From: an uncultured Oceanobacter sp.
GTDB lineage: Bacteria; Pseudomonadota; Gammaproteobacteria; Pseudomonadales; Oceanobacteraceae
Direction: 5' to 3'
DNA length: 48,717 bases
Assembly: GCA_913061185.1 (NCBI GenBank)
Contig: CAJXTI010000026.1
Location: 1 to 48,717, forward strand
Part shown: positions 36,943-46,995 of the stretch, piece after piece
Layout of the letters: each line of letters starts with the position of its first letter
Numbering within the stretch: position 1 is the stretch's first letter
Position numbers and translations under genes: made by a program
The notes under the pieces: generated by a model
The model's input: only the letters and a program-made list of their open reading frames with translations
Database searches by the model: none
What the model was told of the DNA's origin: nothing

Positions 36943-37593
36943 TCAGTCCGTGACTGTATTCTGCGAGTGGTGGTTGGCCATCTGATAGGAAAGCGGTTGG
37001 GCGTAATACAGAGCAATCAATGCCAGGGTCAGCCCTGCCATCTGGGCCGCAGGGGTGATTGTTGACTGGGTTGCCTGACCAATACAGAGCAGCAGCCAGG
37101 CCGCCAGGGGGAAATAGACATTTTGCCAGCGGCGCTTGTTATTGGTGATGGTGCTAGTGCTGGTTTGATGTAACAGCCAGGGTAAAAGCAGTGTCACCAG
37201 GCCAGCGGCAAGGGTCAGTATCAGCACCCAATCGAGGGTATTGCTACGGCGGGCCAGTTCGAACACCACACACCAGCCAAGGAATATTCGCCCCCAGATT
37301 TGCCGATTCCAGTTGTGGCCCAAGCGCTCTGCCAGATGGCTGCAGACCAGCATGGGTAACGCGGCATACAGACTCAGCTGTTGCATCAGCAAGTCGGTTT
37401 GTTGCAGTGCATCGCCAGCCAGCCATGGTGTCAGCCCATAGGACAGCAGTGAGGCGATACCATAGCCGACCAATATCAACCCGGCAGCAAAGCGTCCTGC
37501 GGCAGAGCCAGGCCACTGACGGGCAGTGGCCGGACGATTCTGCCAGCTTGATAGCAGTGCGGCAGCCAGAAGACAAAGCGCGACCAGCATCAT
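36943..37593 (-). CDS. Integral membrane protein of unknown function
   Basis: A 216-residue protein with about seven hydrophobic helices (near 2-17, 34-55, 68-90, 102-120, 120-143, 157-177 and 184-203). No family motif is recognised. Its start overlaps the hemL stop by one base (TGATG; a GTG one codon earlier is also possible), so it is expressed with hemL. It converges with the LpoP-like gene at a distance of 4 bases, with a long hairpin in between. A role linked to heme or envelope would be a guess. Confidence 0.75.
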   Translation of the reverse strand: MMLVALCLLAAALLSSWQNRPATARQWPGSAAGRFAAGLILVGYGIASLLSYGLTPWLAGDALQQTDLLMQQLSLYAALPMLVCSHLAERLGHNWNRQIWGRIFLGWCVVFELARRSNTLDWVLILTLAAGLVTLLLPWLLHQTSTSTITNNKRRWQNVYFPLAAWLLLCIGQATQSTITPAAQMAGLTLALIALYYAQPLSYQMANHHSQNTVTD

Positions 37594-38888
37594 CACAGTG
37601 TTGCCATGACCTTATCGGCAGCGGCAATGGTGAACTCAATGTCAGCCTCGGTATGGGCCAGTGACATGAATCCGGCTTCAAACGCCGAGGGTGCCAGGTA
37701 CACGCCTTCTTCCAGCATGCCGTGGAAGAATTTTCCGAAACGGCCGCTATCGCATTGATCCGCGACCTGACGGAAGTTCTCTACCTTGTCCAGTTCGGTA
37801 AAGAACAGGCCAAACATGGAACCTGCCTTGTTAAAAGTGAACGGAATACCGTGTTGGTCGGCGGCTGCCTGAAAACCTTCCAATAGCTGGTCTACACGAG
37901 CGTTCAGTTGCTCATACACGCCGTCGCGCTGGATTTCTTTCAGCATCGCCAGCCCGGCGGCCATTGCCAGCGGGTTACCCGAGAGGGTGCCGGCCTGATA
38001 CACCGGCCCAAGTGGTGACAGGCACTCCATGATGGCGCGTTTGCCGCCAAAGGCACCCACAGGTAAGCCGCCGCCAATCACTTTGCCCAGACAGGTCATG
38101 TCCGGGACGATGCCGTAGTAGGCTTGGGCTCCACCAAGTGCGACGCGGAAACCGCTCATCACTTCGTCAAAAATCAGTACGATGCCGTGGACATCACACA
38201 ATTCACGCAGCCCTTGCAGGAAGGATTTGCTCGGTGGAATGCAGTTCATGTTGCCGGCCACCGGCTCGATGATCACACAGGCAATCTGGTCGCCCATCCG
38301 GGAGAAACACTCGCGCACGCTGTCGAGGTTGTTGTAATCCAGCGTGATGGTGTGTTCTGCCACTGACGCCGGGACACCTGGGGACGTCGGTACGCCCAGC
38401 GTCATCATGCCGGAACCGGCCTTGACCAGCAGCGAGTCGGAATGGCCGTGGTAGCAGCCTTCGAATTTCACCAGCTTGTCGCGGCCGGTGTAGCCACGGG
38501 CCAGGCGAATGGCGCTCATGGTGGCTTCGGTGCCGGAGTTGACCATGCGTACCATAGCCATCGACGGAATCAGTTTGCACACTTCGCTGGCCATATCGCT
38601 TTCAATCGCGGTAGGAGCGCCAAAACTCAGGCCCATTACCATGCGTGCAGAGATCGCATCAAGAATCTGCGGCGCACTGTGCCCCAGAATCATTGGCCCC
38701 CAGGAACCGACATAATCGACGTAGCGGTTATCATCGACGTCATAGACATAGGCACCCGCCGCGTGATCGAAAAAAATCGGCGTACCTCCGACCCCTTTGA
38801 ATGCTCGTACCGGGGAGTTTACGCCACCGGGAATATGCAGCTGGGCGGATTCAAACAGGGCCTGGGATTTGGTTGTGCTATAGCTCAT
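37593..38888 (-). CDS. hemL: Glutamate-1-semialdehyde 2,1-aminomutase
   Basis: A 431-residue PLP enzyme making 5-aminolevulinate in the C5 route of tetrapyrrole synthesis. The PLP lysine is Lys269 in [14 protein letters not shown], preceded by the aspartate of [11 protein letters not shown]; the N-terminal [11 protein letters not shown] is diagnostic. The start is ATG 38888, with GAGAG upstream; the frame extends back 17 codons. It is flanked by hemJ, a later heme enzyme, on the same strand. Confidence 0.97.
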   Translation of the reverse strand: MSYSTTKSQALFESAQLHIPGGVNSPVRAFKGVGGTPIFFDHAAGAYVYDVDDNRYVDYVGSWGPMILGHSAPQILDAISARMVMGLSFGAPTAIESDMASEVCKLIPSMAMVRMVNSGTEATMSAIRLARGYTGRDKLVKFEGCYHGHSDSLLVKAGSGMMTLGVPTSPGVPASVAEHTITLDYNNLDSVRECFSRMGDQIACVIIEPVAGNMNCIPPSKSFLQGLRELCDVHGIVLIFDEVMSGFRVALGGAQAYYGIVPDMTCLGKVIGGGLPVGAFGGKRAIMECLSPLGPVYQAGTLSGNPLAMAAGLAMLKEIQRDGVYEQLNARVDQLLEGFQAAADQHGIPFTFNKAGSMFGLFFTELDKVENFRQVADQCDSGRFGKFFHGMLEEGVYLAPSAFEAGFMSLAHTEADIEFTIAAADKVMATL

Positions 38889-38963
38889 GGAGTTCTCTCT
38901 TGAATCTGTTTCGGTGCTTGCTGTTTTCGTATTTGGCACCGGAATCGAAAAATTGGCAGTGTG

Positions 38964-39386
38964 TTAAAACGGCCTCACCACCACCAGTATCACCACCGCA
39001 ATCAAAATAATTACCGGCAGTTCGTTAAACCAGCGGTACCACACATGACTGCGGTGGTTTTGATCGTTGTTGAACATCTGGTTCAGTTTGCCGCAATACA
39101 GGTGATAGCCGACCAGCAGCGTGACCAGCGTCAGCTTGACGTGCATCCAGCCACTGTTCAGGTAGTAATCGGGGTTGAAGCTGATCAGCCAGGTGCCCAG
39201 TACGATGACCACCACCATGGAAGGCCACATGATGCCGCGATACAGTTTGCGCTCCATAATCTTGAAACGCTCACGGGAAGCCGTGTCCGCAGCAGCGGCA
39301 TGGTAAACGTACAGCCGTGGCAAATAGAAAATACCTGCGAACCAGGTGATCACGGCAATAATATGGAAGGCCTTGACCCAAAGCAT
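38964..39386 (-). CDS. hemJ: Protoporphyrinogen oxidase HemJ
   Basis: A 140-residue membrane protein with four helices, of the HemJ (TIGR00701/UPF0093) family that oxidises protoporphyrinogen IX to protoporphyrin IX. The conserved histidine is in WVKAFHIIA near the N-terminus, with further family segments KLYRGIMWPSMV and WYRWFNELPV. I use ATG 39386, with AGGA eight bases upstream; ATG 39395 is too close to the same site. The open frame extends another 51 codons, overlapping the ClC gene, and is not real. Adjacent to hemL, giving a two-gene heme group. Confidence 0.93.
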   Translation of the reverse strand: MLWVKAFHIIAVITWFAGIFYLPRLYVYHAAAADTASRERFKIMERKLYRGIMWPSMVVVIVLGTWLISFNPDYYLNSGWMHVKLTLVTLLVGYHLYCGKLNQMFNNDQNHRSHVWYRWFNELPVIILIAVVILVVVRPF

Positions 39387-39427
39387 AGGTAACATCCTGA
39401 ATGGCGCAGCAGCACAACGGCTGTCCG

Positions 39428-41191
39428 CTAACGAATAATTTGTGGCCGGTAGCGGTAGTGGCGTTCGATCATTTCCCGCGATACCAGCCCCACACAAGGA
39501 CCTTGGCCCTTGCGTGAATCCGGATCGCGACGATACACCGCCAGCCACTGTAAGTCATGGGCCTGCATCAGATCGAGGGCATCTTGCAGGTTGGCTTTTA
39601 GTGCAATACGGCCGACGCTGAAACGCTCTGCCGGAATCTTCAGCAGGTCGATAGCGGCTGACGACGGAGTGCTGTCAGCAGTGTTGTCGGTGATGCCATG
39701 GATACATTCTGCCAGTTCGGCGGTCGGTAATATGAGCCGTTCATCTTCAACGTAGAGCCAATCGGTGTGCTGGTCGATCAACTGTTCGGCGGAGATTGGG
39801 CTAAGTTGACGGGAGGTCACCGCCAGCGACCGGGTCAGGGCTTCGGCCACCCAGGTGCTGCGTAACATCATTTGCACCGGATGGGGCGGCTGATATAAAC
39901 CGTTATTGCCCAGTTGGGCTTGAAAGATGGACGGCTGGCGAAAAATTTCACTGGCGACCAGTGTCGCGATCACAATGGCCAACATGCTGGGCATAATAAT
40001 ATGCGGGTTGGCGGTTAACTCCAGCAAGGCAACCAGCGCCGCCAGCGGTGCCCGCAGCACGGCTCCCATCATGGCACCCATGCCCAGCATGACGTAAAAA
40101 CCGATTTCAACCGGGTAGTCGGGCACCCACAACAGCGACAGCTTACCCAGAATTCCTCCTACCAAGGCCCCCATAAACAGGGTTGGGCCAATCAGTCCGG
40201 CAGGAAAGCCGACCGCCGCCGCCCAGGCTGCCAGCACCAGTTTACCGACCAGTAATCCAGCAAAGAGACCGATAGCGACATTACCAGCCAGGGCAGCGTT
40301 TACGGTATCGTAACCAATCCCCAGAATACCGGGCAGCCACCAGGCGATGGCGGCAGTGGTGAGGGTCAACCCTCCCCATTTGGCCCAGAGTGGGTAGGGG
40401 TTGAGGGTCTGAAGGCGAGTGGTCAAATAAATAAACCCGGCCGCCAAGAGGCCGCAAATCAGCCCAAGGGCGATGACATAGGGCAGTTCGACCAGTGAAT
40501 GCATTGCCAATGGCGGGACATCGAACGCGGTATCAGCGCCAAATACCATCTGACTGATCACCGCCCCAGCGACGGAGGCCAGAATAATCGGAATAAAACC
40601 GCGCAGGTTGTATTCCAGTAATACCACTTCCATGGCAAAAATCACCCCGGCCATGGGGGTGTTGAAGGACGCCGCGATGGCACTGGCAACACCAGCTCCA
40701 GCGAGAATCCTGAGTCGGTGATGGGCAACGCCGGCGGCCTGACCCAATTGGCTAGCCGTACCTGCTCCGAGGTGAATCGCCGGACCTTCACGGCCAACGC
40801 TGTGGCCACTGAGCAGCGCAATAGCGGCGGCAAACCACTGCAGCAGCAGATTGGTTTTGGGCATATAGCCCTGGTGGCGTTCCATTCGCATCAATACGTG
40901 GGTTACGCCAACACTGCGTTGTTCGGGAGTCATGGGTTGAAACAGCAAAATCAGTAACAGGCCCCCCCCCAACAGCAGGGCAACGCGGGTGACGGCACTG
41001 AGTGCTTCATAGTCATCTTCGCTCGCCATTGGCAAAAAGACTTCCAGTGGCCAGGCAATCGCGAGGCGAAACAGGGTGATCACCAGTGCGGCTGCAATAC
41101 CTGCCAACAGTGCCAATACCGCGAGTCCGAGCTGGTTGTCGGATAACGCCAGATGCTGTAGCCATTGCTGGCTGCGGGCTTTTAATAGCAA
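39428..41191 (-). CDS. ClC-family chloride channel or transporter with C-terminal CBS-like region
   Basis: A ClC protein of about 587 residues. The selectivity-filter motifs [12 protein letters not shown] and [15 protein letters not shown] are intact, and the gating glutamate of GREGP is present. The first filter motif is degenerate (RSVGVTHVL rather than GSGIP). After the membrane domain (to about 425) comes a cytoplasmic region of about 150 residues resembling a CBS pair, with one weaker half. No ATG lies near the start; I choose TTG 41191, preceded by AGGGG at six bases, over a GTG at 41242. Transport mode (channel or proton exchange) cannot be decided. Confidence 0.9.
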   Translation of the reverse strand: MLLKARSQQWLQHLALSDNQLGLAVLALLAGIAAALVITLFRLAIAWPLEVFLPMASEDDYEALSAVTRVALLLGGGLLLILLFQPMTPEQRSVGVTHVLMRMERHQGYMPKTNLLLQWFAAAIALLSGHSVGREGPAIHLGAGTASQLGQAAGVAHHRLRILAGAGVASAIAASFNTPMAGVIFAMEVVLLEYNLRGFIPIILASVAGAVISQMVFGADTAFDVPPLAMHSLVELPYVIALGLICGLLAAGFIYLTTRLQTLNPYPLWAKWGGLTLTTAAIAWWLPGILGIGYDTVNAALAGNVAIGLFAGLLVGKLVLAAWAAAVGFPAGLIGPTLFMGALVGGILGKLSLLWVPDYPVEIGFYVMLGMGAMMGAVLRAPLAALVALLELTANPHIIMPSMLAIVIATLVASEIFRQPSIFQAQLGNNGLYQPPHPVQMMLRSTWVAEALTRSLAVTSRQLSPISAEQLIDQHTDWLYVEDERLILPTAELAECIHGITDNTADSTPSSAAIDLLKIPAERFSVGRIALKANLQDALDLMQAHDLQWLAVYRRDPDSRKGQGPCVGLVSREMIERHYRYRPQIIR

Positions 41192-41321
41192 ACCAATCCC
41201 CTGGTGTTTGCAAGGAATGTGCAACGTGACTGGAAGGTGCACAAAGAAGCGGTATTATAAGCGGCTTCGGGATGAACTGCCCCCGCTCATGGCAGGAAAT
41301 GGTTTAAACAGAGGTAATCGC

Positions 41322-42359
41322 GTGATCAAAGTAGGTATTGTTGGTGGCACCGGCTATACAGGTGTGGAATTGCTACGCATCCTGGTCAACCATCCAGGCG
41401 TCGAACTGCGCGTGATTACCTCTCGAAGTGAAGCAGGTACACCGGTTGCAGACATGTACCCGAATTTGCGTGGCCACACCGAACTGAAATTTACCGTGCC
41501 CGATACCGCCACACTGGGCGCGTGTGACGTGGTATTTTTTGCCACACCACACGGCGTTGCCCACTCACTGGCGGCGGAGATTCTGGCTACCGGAACCCGT
41601 GTTATCGATCTGTCTGCCGATTTCCGTATACAGGACGCCGACGAATGGGAAGCCTGGTACGGCCAGCCTCATGGTGCCCGCGAGCTGTTGCCGGAAGCCG
41701 TCTATGGCTTGCCAGAAGTGAAACGCGATGACATTCGTACCGCGCGGCTGATTGCCGTACCGGGTTGTTATCCAACTTCTGTGCAGTTGGGCTATTTACC
41801 GCTGCTGGAAAACAACCTGCTGCCAGAGCAAACCCTGATTGCCGATTGCAAATCCGGTGTTTCCGGTGCGGGCCGTGGCGCCAAGGTCGGCTCGTTGTTG
41901 TGTGAAACCAGTGAATCAGTGATGGCGTATGGGGTTGCGGGTCACCGTCATTTGCCGGAAATCCGTCAGGGCTTGGCCTGGTTTGCGGGCAAGCCGGTAA
42001 GTTTGACCTTTGTGCCGCACTTGATGCCAATGGTACGGGGTATTCATTCTACCCTGTATGCCTTTGCACCGGATCTCGATGCCAGTGTGGATCTGCAGAC
42101 GCTTTATGAAGAGCGTTACGCTAACGAGCCGTTTGTGGATGTGATGCCGGCAGGCAGTCATCCCGCCACGCGTAGTGTGAAAGGCAGTAATATGTGCCGT
42201 ATCGCGGTGCACCATCATGCCGATACCGGCCAGATCGTGGTGCTGTCGGTGATCGACAACCTGGTGAAAGGCGCTTCCGGTCAGGCGGTACAAAATATGA
42301 ACCTGATGTTTGGCCTGGATGAAACAGCGGGTCTGAATCATGTTGCGTTGATGCCATGA
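41322..42359 (+). CDS. argC: N-acetyl-gamma-glutamyl-phosphate reductase
   Basis: A 345-residue NADPH-dependent enzyme of the arginine route. The NADP-binding [17 protein letters not shown] is at the N-terminus and the catalytic Cys148 is in AVPGCYPTS; later HRHLPEI and [12 protein letters not shown] are typical. The start is GTG 41322, with GAGG eight bases upstream, giving the usual [12 protein letters not shown] 41289 is a weaker alternative. It is divergent from the ClC gene and begins the argC-bactofilin-erpA block. Confidence 0.97.
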   Translation: MIKVGIVGGTGYTGVELLRILVNHPGVELRVITSRSEAGTPVADMYPNLRGHTELKFTVPDTATLGACDVVFFATPHGVAHSLAAEILATGTRVIDLSADFRIQDADEWEAWYGQPHGARELLPEAVYGLPEVKRDDIRTARLIAVPGCYPTSVQLGYLPLLENNLLPEQTLIADCKSGVSGAGRGAKVGSLLCETSESVMAYGVAGHRHLPEIRQGLAWFAGKPVSLTFVPHLMPMVRGIHSTLYAFAPDLDASVDLQTLYEERYANEPFVDVMPAGSHPATRSVKGSNMCRIAVHHHADTGQIVVLSVIDNLVKGASGQAVQNMNLMFGLDETAGLNHVALMP

Positions 42360-42390
42360 TCTATTCAATTGCTGTTAGCAAGGAGCCATC

Positions 42391-43128
42391 ATGGCTTTGA
42401 ATAAAGGGACTGCGGTGTTGGGCAGCCTGCAAGATGAGCTGGTTATTTCCCGGCGTCGTCCGGGGCGGGAACTGCGTTCCCGCTTCTGGATGCTGTTGCT
42501 GTTGTTATTGGCTGTCGGCAGCGGCTTTGCCGGAGGCTGGTTTGGCAGTCTCCGTATGCTGGAGTCATTACAGGCGCAGCGGGATCAGCTGTTGAGTGAT
42601 CTCTCGCGTAATGAGCAGACCATTACGGATCTGACCCAGCACGTTGGCATTCTCGAAAAAGGCGGGGAAGTGGATCGTTACGCTGCCGATTCAGTGCGTG
42701 GTTCGATTCGTAGCCTGGAGCAACAGGTGGATGACCTGGAACAGGACGTCGCGTTTTACAAAAGCATTATGGATCCGGATGCGGTCGAGAAAGGGCTGCG
42801 AATTCATGATCTGCAGCTGGTTGGCCTCAACGATGGTCGTTATCAGTACCGACTGATGTTGACCCAGGTGGCCGATAACGGCGATACGATTGCCGGAACC
42901 ATCACGGCCAACGTCGTCGGCCTGAATGACAAAGGCGTCAGTGCGACCGTGCCTTTGGTACAGCTGGATGCCACATTTACAGGTAAATTCCGTTTCCGCT
43001 ATTTTCAGGAATTGTCTGGTGAATTGGCGTTACCGGATGGCTTTACTCCTCAAAAAGTGAACGTTGTCGCTCAGTCGACTGGCAAAAAAGCCCGCCGTAC
43101 CGAACAAACCTATGATTGGACCTTATAA
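42391..43128 (+). CDS. Membrane-anchored coiled-coil protein (PA0663/DUF6776-like)
   Basis: A 245-residue protein with a cytoplasmic N-tail of about 30 basic residues, one helix (about 32-53), a coiled coil (about 55-125) with heptad-like LEQQVDDLEQDVAFYKSIMD, and a beta-rich periplasmic C-terminal domain. I recall this type of protein in the same place in Pseudomonas, between argC and the bactofilin gene, annotated only as a conserved domain of unknown function. It ends 11 bases before the bactofilin start, so the two are probably co-expressed; it could anchor the bactofilin to the membrane. Function is inference. Confidence 0.85.
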   Translation: MALNKGTAVLGSLQDELVISRRRPGRELRSRFWMLLLLLLAVGSGFAGGWFGSLRMLESLQAQRDQLLSDLSRNEQTITDLTQHVGILEKGGEVDRYAADSVRGSIRSLEQQVDDLEQDVAFYKSIMDPDAVEKGLRIHDLQLVGLNDGRYQYRLMLTQVADNGDTIAGTITANVVGLNDKGVSATVPLVQLDATFTGKFRFRYFQELSGELALPDGFTPQKVNVVAQSTGKKARRTEQTYDWTL

Positions 43129-43139
43129 GGAACCCCTGC

Positions 43140-43559
43140 ATGTTTAGCGCAAAAGACAAAAGCTCCAACGTCCAGTACGACACGCTGATTTCTTCCAAAA
43201 CCGAAATTAGCGGGGATATTCATTTTTCCGGCGGCTTGCATGTTGACGGTGTCATCAAGGGTAATCTGATGGCCGACGCGGGTAGCAGCGCGGTGGTTCG
43301 AGTGAGTAACAAAGGCCGTGTTGAGGGGCAGATACACGCTCCGAATGTCATTATTAATGGCCCGGTGGTCGGTGACATACATGCGGGTGAATACATCGAG
43401 CTGGCGAAAGACGCTCAAGTAACGGGTGATGTCTATTACCAGATGATGGAAATGGTATTGGGCGCTTCGGTGAATGGCCAGCTTAAGCATCAGGCGACGG
43501 AGGCTCCGGTCAAAAAAGGCAAAGCAGCACAGACTGTCTCGCTGGATAAAGTTGACTGA
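43140..43559 (+). CDS. Bactofilin
   Basis: A 139-residue bactofilin, a polymerising beta-helix cytoskeletal protein. The core (about 22-110) has the regular glycine/valine turns of the family: ISGDIHFSGGLHVDGVIKG, GRVEGQIHAPNVIINGPVVG and KDAQVTGDVYYQMMEM. The tails are short and polar. The start is ATG 43140, with AAGGA upstream. Bactofilins often guide wall-modifying enzymes, including M23 peptidases; one is encoded 2 kb away here. Confidence 0.93.
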   Translation: MFSAKDKSSNVQYDTLISSKTEISGDIHFSGGLHVDGVIKGNLMADAGSSAVVRVSNKGRVEGQIHAPNVIINGPVVGDIHAGEYIELAKDAQVTGDVYYQMMEMVLGASVNGQLKHQATEAPVKKGKAAQTVSLDKVD

Positions 43560-43629
43560 AATGGTCGGGTAATCGCATAATGAAAGCATCACCAGGCTGA
43601 GCCAGAGTCCTACCAATAAGAGTCCTACC

Positions 43630-43977
43630 ATGAATGCTGTCGTATTTGCTGATCCCATCGAATTGACCGCTACTGCCGAAGGCAAGGTCAGAGAGCTGCT
43701 GATTGACGAAGCCGACGACCAGCTGTGCCTGCGAGTCTTTGTTACTGGTGGGGGCTGTTCCGGATTTCAGTATGGCTTTACGTTTGATGATGAGCGGGCC
43801 GAGGATGATTGCCTGATCGAGCGGGATGGCGTTCGTGTACTGGTTGACTCTCTCAGTTACAGTTACCTGGCGGGTTCGGTTATCGACTATCAAGAAGGTC
43901 TGGAAGGCTCCCGGTTTGTTGTTAACAACCCGGCTGCAACGGCAACCTGTGGTTGCGGTTCGTCGTTTTCTGTCTGA
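43630..43977 (+). CDS. erpA: Iron-sulfur cluster insertion protein ErpA
   Basis: A 115-residue A-type carrier delivering Fe-S clusters to apo-enzymes such as IspG/IspH. The three ligand cysteines are present: Cys43 ([11 protein letters not shown]) and Cys107/Cys109 ([10 protein letters not shown]). Length and C-terminus match ErpA rather than IscA or NfuA. It follows the bactofilin by 70 bases; the next gene starts on its stop codon (TGATG). Confidence 0.96.
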   Translation: MNAVVFADPIELTATAEGKVRELLIDEADDQLCLRVFVTGGGCSGFQYGFTFDDERAEDDCLIERDGVRVLVDSLSYSYLAGSVIDYQEGLEGSRFVVNNPAATATCGCGSSFSV

Positions 43978-44465
43978 TGCTGACATTCTATCGGACGTTT
44001 TTTGTCCAACTGCTGTCGGCTGCTGTTTTACTGGCGGCACCATGGGTCTGGGCTGGCCCTGGAGCTGAAGTCCTGGAACCAGTGATGCAGTCCAATTCTC
44101 TTCTTTCCCCCCGGTATCAGGCCAATATTGAGCTTCACTCTGCTGCGGAACTTGAACGTCTGTTACAGGAGGCTGAACGGCTGGTGCTGGAAAACAAGGT
44201 CTATCCTCGACGCGAGCCAGTTGCCTTTGTATTAAAAGGGCCAGAGGTTGCGTTGTTTACTCGTGCCAATTATGAAGCTAACCGCAGTATGGTCGATCTT
44301 GCCGCACGACTGGCCGCTTTTGAAGTGGTTGATCTCAAGGTGTGTGAATCCTGGCTCAGCAGCCATCGTCTGACTCGTGCTGACTTCCCTGCCTTTATTG
44401 ACTATGTCACCGATGGCCATCACGAAGTCCAGCGTCTGCAGTCGTCGGGTTACGCCTTTTTCTGA
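43977..44465 (+). CDS. Exported protein, possibly DsrE-like
   Basis: A 162-residue protein with a signal peptide (about 1-27, cleavage near VWAG). The mature part has AFVLKGPEVALF and a helical stretch with LKVCESWLSSHRLTRADFPAF, which loosely resembles DsrE/DsrF-like proteins, including one conserved-looking cysteine. The match is weak and rests on memory of the pattern. Its ATG 43977 shares a base with the erpA stop (TGATG), indicating co-expression. In Pseudomonas I recall erpA next to anmK with no gene between, so this may be a lineage insertion. Convergent with anmK. Confidence 0.7.
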   Translation: MLTFYRTFFVQLLSAAVLLAAPWVWAGPGAEVLEPVMQSNSLLSPRYQANIELHSAAELERLLQEAERLVLENKVYPRREPVAFVLKGPEVALFTRANYEANRSMVDLAARLAAFEVVDLKVCESWLSSHRLTRADFPAFIDYVTDGHHEVQRLQSSGYAFF

Positions 44466-44485
44466 ATGACTGTCCATCGTGCGCT

Positions 44486-45586
44486 TCAAGCCGGGTAAAT
44501 GGCCCCCAGAATTCTTGGGCCACTGGCTCCGGTTACCAACGGCAGATTGCCTGGCAGCAAATCCAGGGTCTGTTTGGCCAGCCAGGCAAAAGCTGCGGCT
44601 TCTATCCAATCCGGGTGAATACCGGCGTCTGCTGTACTGATAACGTGATGGTCTGGCAAATGGGTTGTAATTCGTTCCATCAGACAGCGGTTGTGAATCC
44701 CCCCCCCACATACCAGCAGTTCTCCTTGCATATGGCCAAAACGCTGCACAGCGATCGCAATGCTCCGGGCTGTCCACTCGGTCAGGGTAGCGAGTGCATC
44801 GGCAGCGGTCAGCGTGTGTAATTGGTGTTCAAGGTGCTGTAGCAGGAACAGTTCCCGACCGGTGCTTTTGGGCGGCGATAGGGCAAAGAAGGGGTGGGAC
44901 AGCCATTCGGCAACTAATGTCTGGTTGATCTGGCCGGTTGCGGCGATATCACCATTCTGATCGCAGGGCTGGTTCAGGTAACGCTGGCAGTAATCATCCA
45001 TCAAGGCGTTGCCTGGCCCGGTGTCAAATCCGAGGGTGTTGTTTCCGGCGAGAACGGTCAGATTGGCAATACCACCAATATTCAGCACCATACGTCGATG
45101 CCCCGGCTGTTCAAATACCAGCTGGTGGAATGCCGGCACCAGTGGTGCGCCCTGTCCTCCTGCGGCGACGTCGCGGCGTCTGAAATCCGCAACACAGCAA
45201 ATACCACTGTGTTCTGCGATCCATGACGGGTCTCCCACTTGCCAGGTGATGCCATCGGGCTGGCTCTGATGTCTCAGGGTGTGGCCATGGCTGCCAATCG
45301 CGGTTATGTCAGCGGCGAGAATATGACAGTTTTCCAGTAGTTGTTGCACGGCCGTCACGCTGGCTGCGGCGATAAAGCGGTCGAGACGCATCATCTCGTT
45401 TACCGGCAGCTGTTCAGCAACCGCACAGTGTCTGAGCCAGTATTGTTTATCGCGGGCGTAGGGCAGGGACACAAACCCGCAGGTGGTAAAGCCGCTGACG
45501 TCGCTGCGAGTCAGTACCGCGTCCATGCTGTCGGCGCTGGTGCCAGACATTAGTCCGATAAACAAGCGCGCCGTGGTCGCTGGCAT
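44486..45586 (-). CDS. anmK: Anhydro-N-acetylmuramic acid kinase
   Basis: A 366-residue sugar kinase that opens and phosphorylates anhydro-N-acetylmuramic acid during cell-wall recycling. GLMSGTSADSMDAVL at the N-terminus and GFDTGPGNALMDDY further in are family motifs, followed by LLVCGGGIHNRCLMERI. ATG 45586 overlaps the M23 peptidase stop by one base (TGATG), with a GTG one codon earlier. Downstream of the M23 peptidase gene on the same strand, linking wall hydrolysis and recycling. Confidence 0.95.
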   Translation of the reverse strand: MPATTARLFIGLMSGTSADSMDAVLTRSDVSGFTTCGFVSLPYARDKQYWLRHCAVAEQLPVNEMMRLDRFIAAASVTAVQQLLENCHILAADITAIGSHGHTLRHQSQPDGITWQVGDPSWIAEHSGICCVADFRRRDVAAGGQGAPLVPAFHQLVFEQPGHRRMVLNIGGIANLTVLAGNNTLGFDTGPGNALMDDYCQRYLNQPCDQNGDIAATGQINQTLVAEWLSHPFFALSPPKSTGRELFLLQHLEHQLHTLTAADALATLTEWTARSIAIAVQRFGHMQGELLVCGGGIHNRCLMERITTHLPDHHVISTADAGIHPDWIEAAAFAWLAKQTLDLLPGNLPLVTGASGPRILGAIYPA

Positions 45587-46851
45587 CACTGCACCATCCC
45601 GACGCGATAGCCATCAAGCCAGGTCAGCATGGCACGAGATCGTTGTAGAAATGCGGGTTTCTCCACCGCAGAGATGGACTGGGCTTTGGGTAATTTGACG
45701 CGCAAGGAGTCCCGATGGACGCCATCAACCCGGAATTCGTAGTGGAGATGAGGGCCGGTAGCCAGCCCGGTACTGCCGACATAGCCAATGATTTGCCCTT
45801 GTTTGACTGAACGGCCCTTGCGAACACTGCGATGGAAACTGTTCATATGCGCGTAGAGTGTCTGGTAGCGAGTGCCATGCTGAATAATCACCACATTGCC
45901 GTAACCGCCCTTGCGCCCGGCGAAAATGATTTTGCCGTCCCCGGCCGCCTTGATCGGAGTGCCTGTGGCGGCGGCGTAGTCGGTACCTTTGTGGGCCCGA
46001 ATAGTGTTCAGCACCGGGTGTTTGCGGCCAAGGTTAAAGCGTGAACTGATGCGGGCAAAATCGATGGGGTTACGCAGGAACTCCTTTCTCATGCTCAACC
46101 CTTCTGGGGTGTAATAGCTGGCGTTGCCGTCTTTATCTTCGTAGCGTATGGCGGTTATATCCCTGCCTTGATTGCTGAAACGGGCAACCAGAATATTGCC
46201 ATTACCTATTTTTAGACCGTCCAGAAAGACATCCTCATAGATCAGGCTGAAAGAGTCGCCCTTGCGGATATCCAGCGCAAAGTCGATATCCCAGCCAAAA
46301 ATACCTGCCAGTTCGATCAGAATTTGCTCCGGCACCCCGGCCCGTTCACCATCCAAAAAGAGCGAATTTTCGATGGTGGTGCTGGCGAAGTGAGGGATGT
46401 ATTCGGCATCGCGTTCGACCAGCTGGTAGTTGACGGCACCATCTTCAGCTCTATCTATACGATGGTGAGCCAGTGCCGACAGCGGGATTTCCAGGGACTT
46501 GACGCGACCGTCCCAGTTCCTTTCCCAGCGTATTTCTTGTCCGGGATAAAGCCGAATGGCCTCTTTCGGTACCTTGCTGGCGATATCAACCACATCGGAT
46601 GCACTCAGGTTGTTACGACTGAACAAGGTCGACAGGCTGTCTCCAGACTTCACCTTGTCCTGTTCCCACTTGTCTTCCCTGTCTACGTCGGCGGGCAGTG
46701 CTGGGGAATCTGGCAGGGCGATTTTAAGACTGGTTATCTGGCGGTTGTTACCTGAAGGCCAGAGCAGGATAGAAAGAATAAGAACAAGTGCGATAACTAC
46801 TCCAGCCAGGTGGGTGGCGGGAAAATATTGAAGTCTGCTTGGCTCAGCCAT
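45586..46851 (-). CDS. M23-family peptidoglycan endopeptidase (MepM-like)
   Basis: A 421-residue membrane-anchored metallopeptidase that cuts peptide cross-links in peptidoglycan. One helix (about 15-32) precedes a LysM/OapA-like domain (about 66-110), a linker domain and the LytM domain (about 285-385) with the zinc ligands His287/Asp291 (HKGTDYA) and His368/His370 (GPHLHYEF), all present, so it should be active. Translation couples to anmK through the TGATG overlap. In Pseudomonas this position is occupied by a comparable M23 peptidase. Confidence 0.95.
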   Translation of the reverse strand: MAEPSRLQYFPATHLAGVVIALVLILSILLWPSGNNRQITSLKIALPDSPALPADVDREDKWEQDKVKSGDSLSTLFSRNNLSASDVVDIASKVPKEAIRLYPGQEIRWERNWDGRVKSLEIPLSALAHHRIDRAEDGAVNYQLVERDAEYIPHFASTTIENSLFLDGERAGVPEQILIELAGIFGWDIDFALDIRKGDSFSLIYEDVFLDGLKIGNGNILVARFSNQGRDITAIRYEDKDGNASYYTPEGLSMRKEFLRNPIDFARISSRFNLGRKHPVLNTIRAHKGTDYAAATGTPIKAAGDGKIIFAGRKGGYGNVVIIQHGTRYQTLYAHMNSFHRSVRKGRSVKQGQIIGYVGSTGLATGPHLHYEFRVDGVHRDSLRVKLPKAQSISAVEKPAFLQRSRAMLTWLDGYRVGMVQ

Positions 46852-46995
46852 AACGAGTAAATGATTCCTGAAACGATAGTACGAGCGAATATCTGCATAT
46901 TAGCGGCTGTGGGCATTTTAACCAGTGCGCTTGATTTTGCACATCGATCAGGTATTTTCATTTGCCCTATTTATCAGACACCTCTTGAGTACGTC

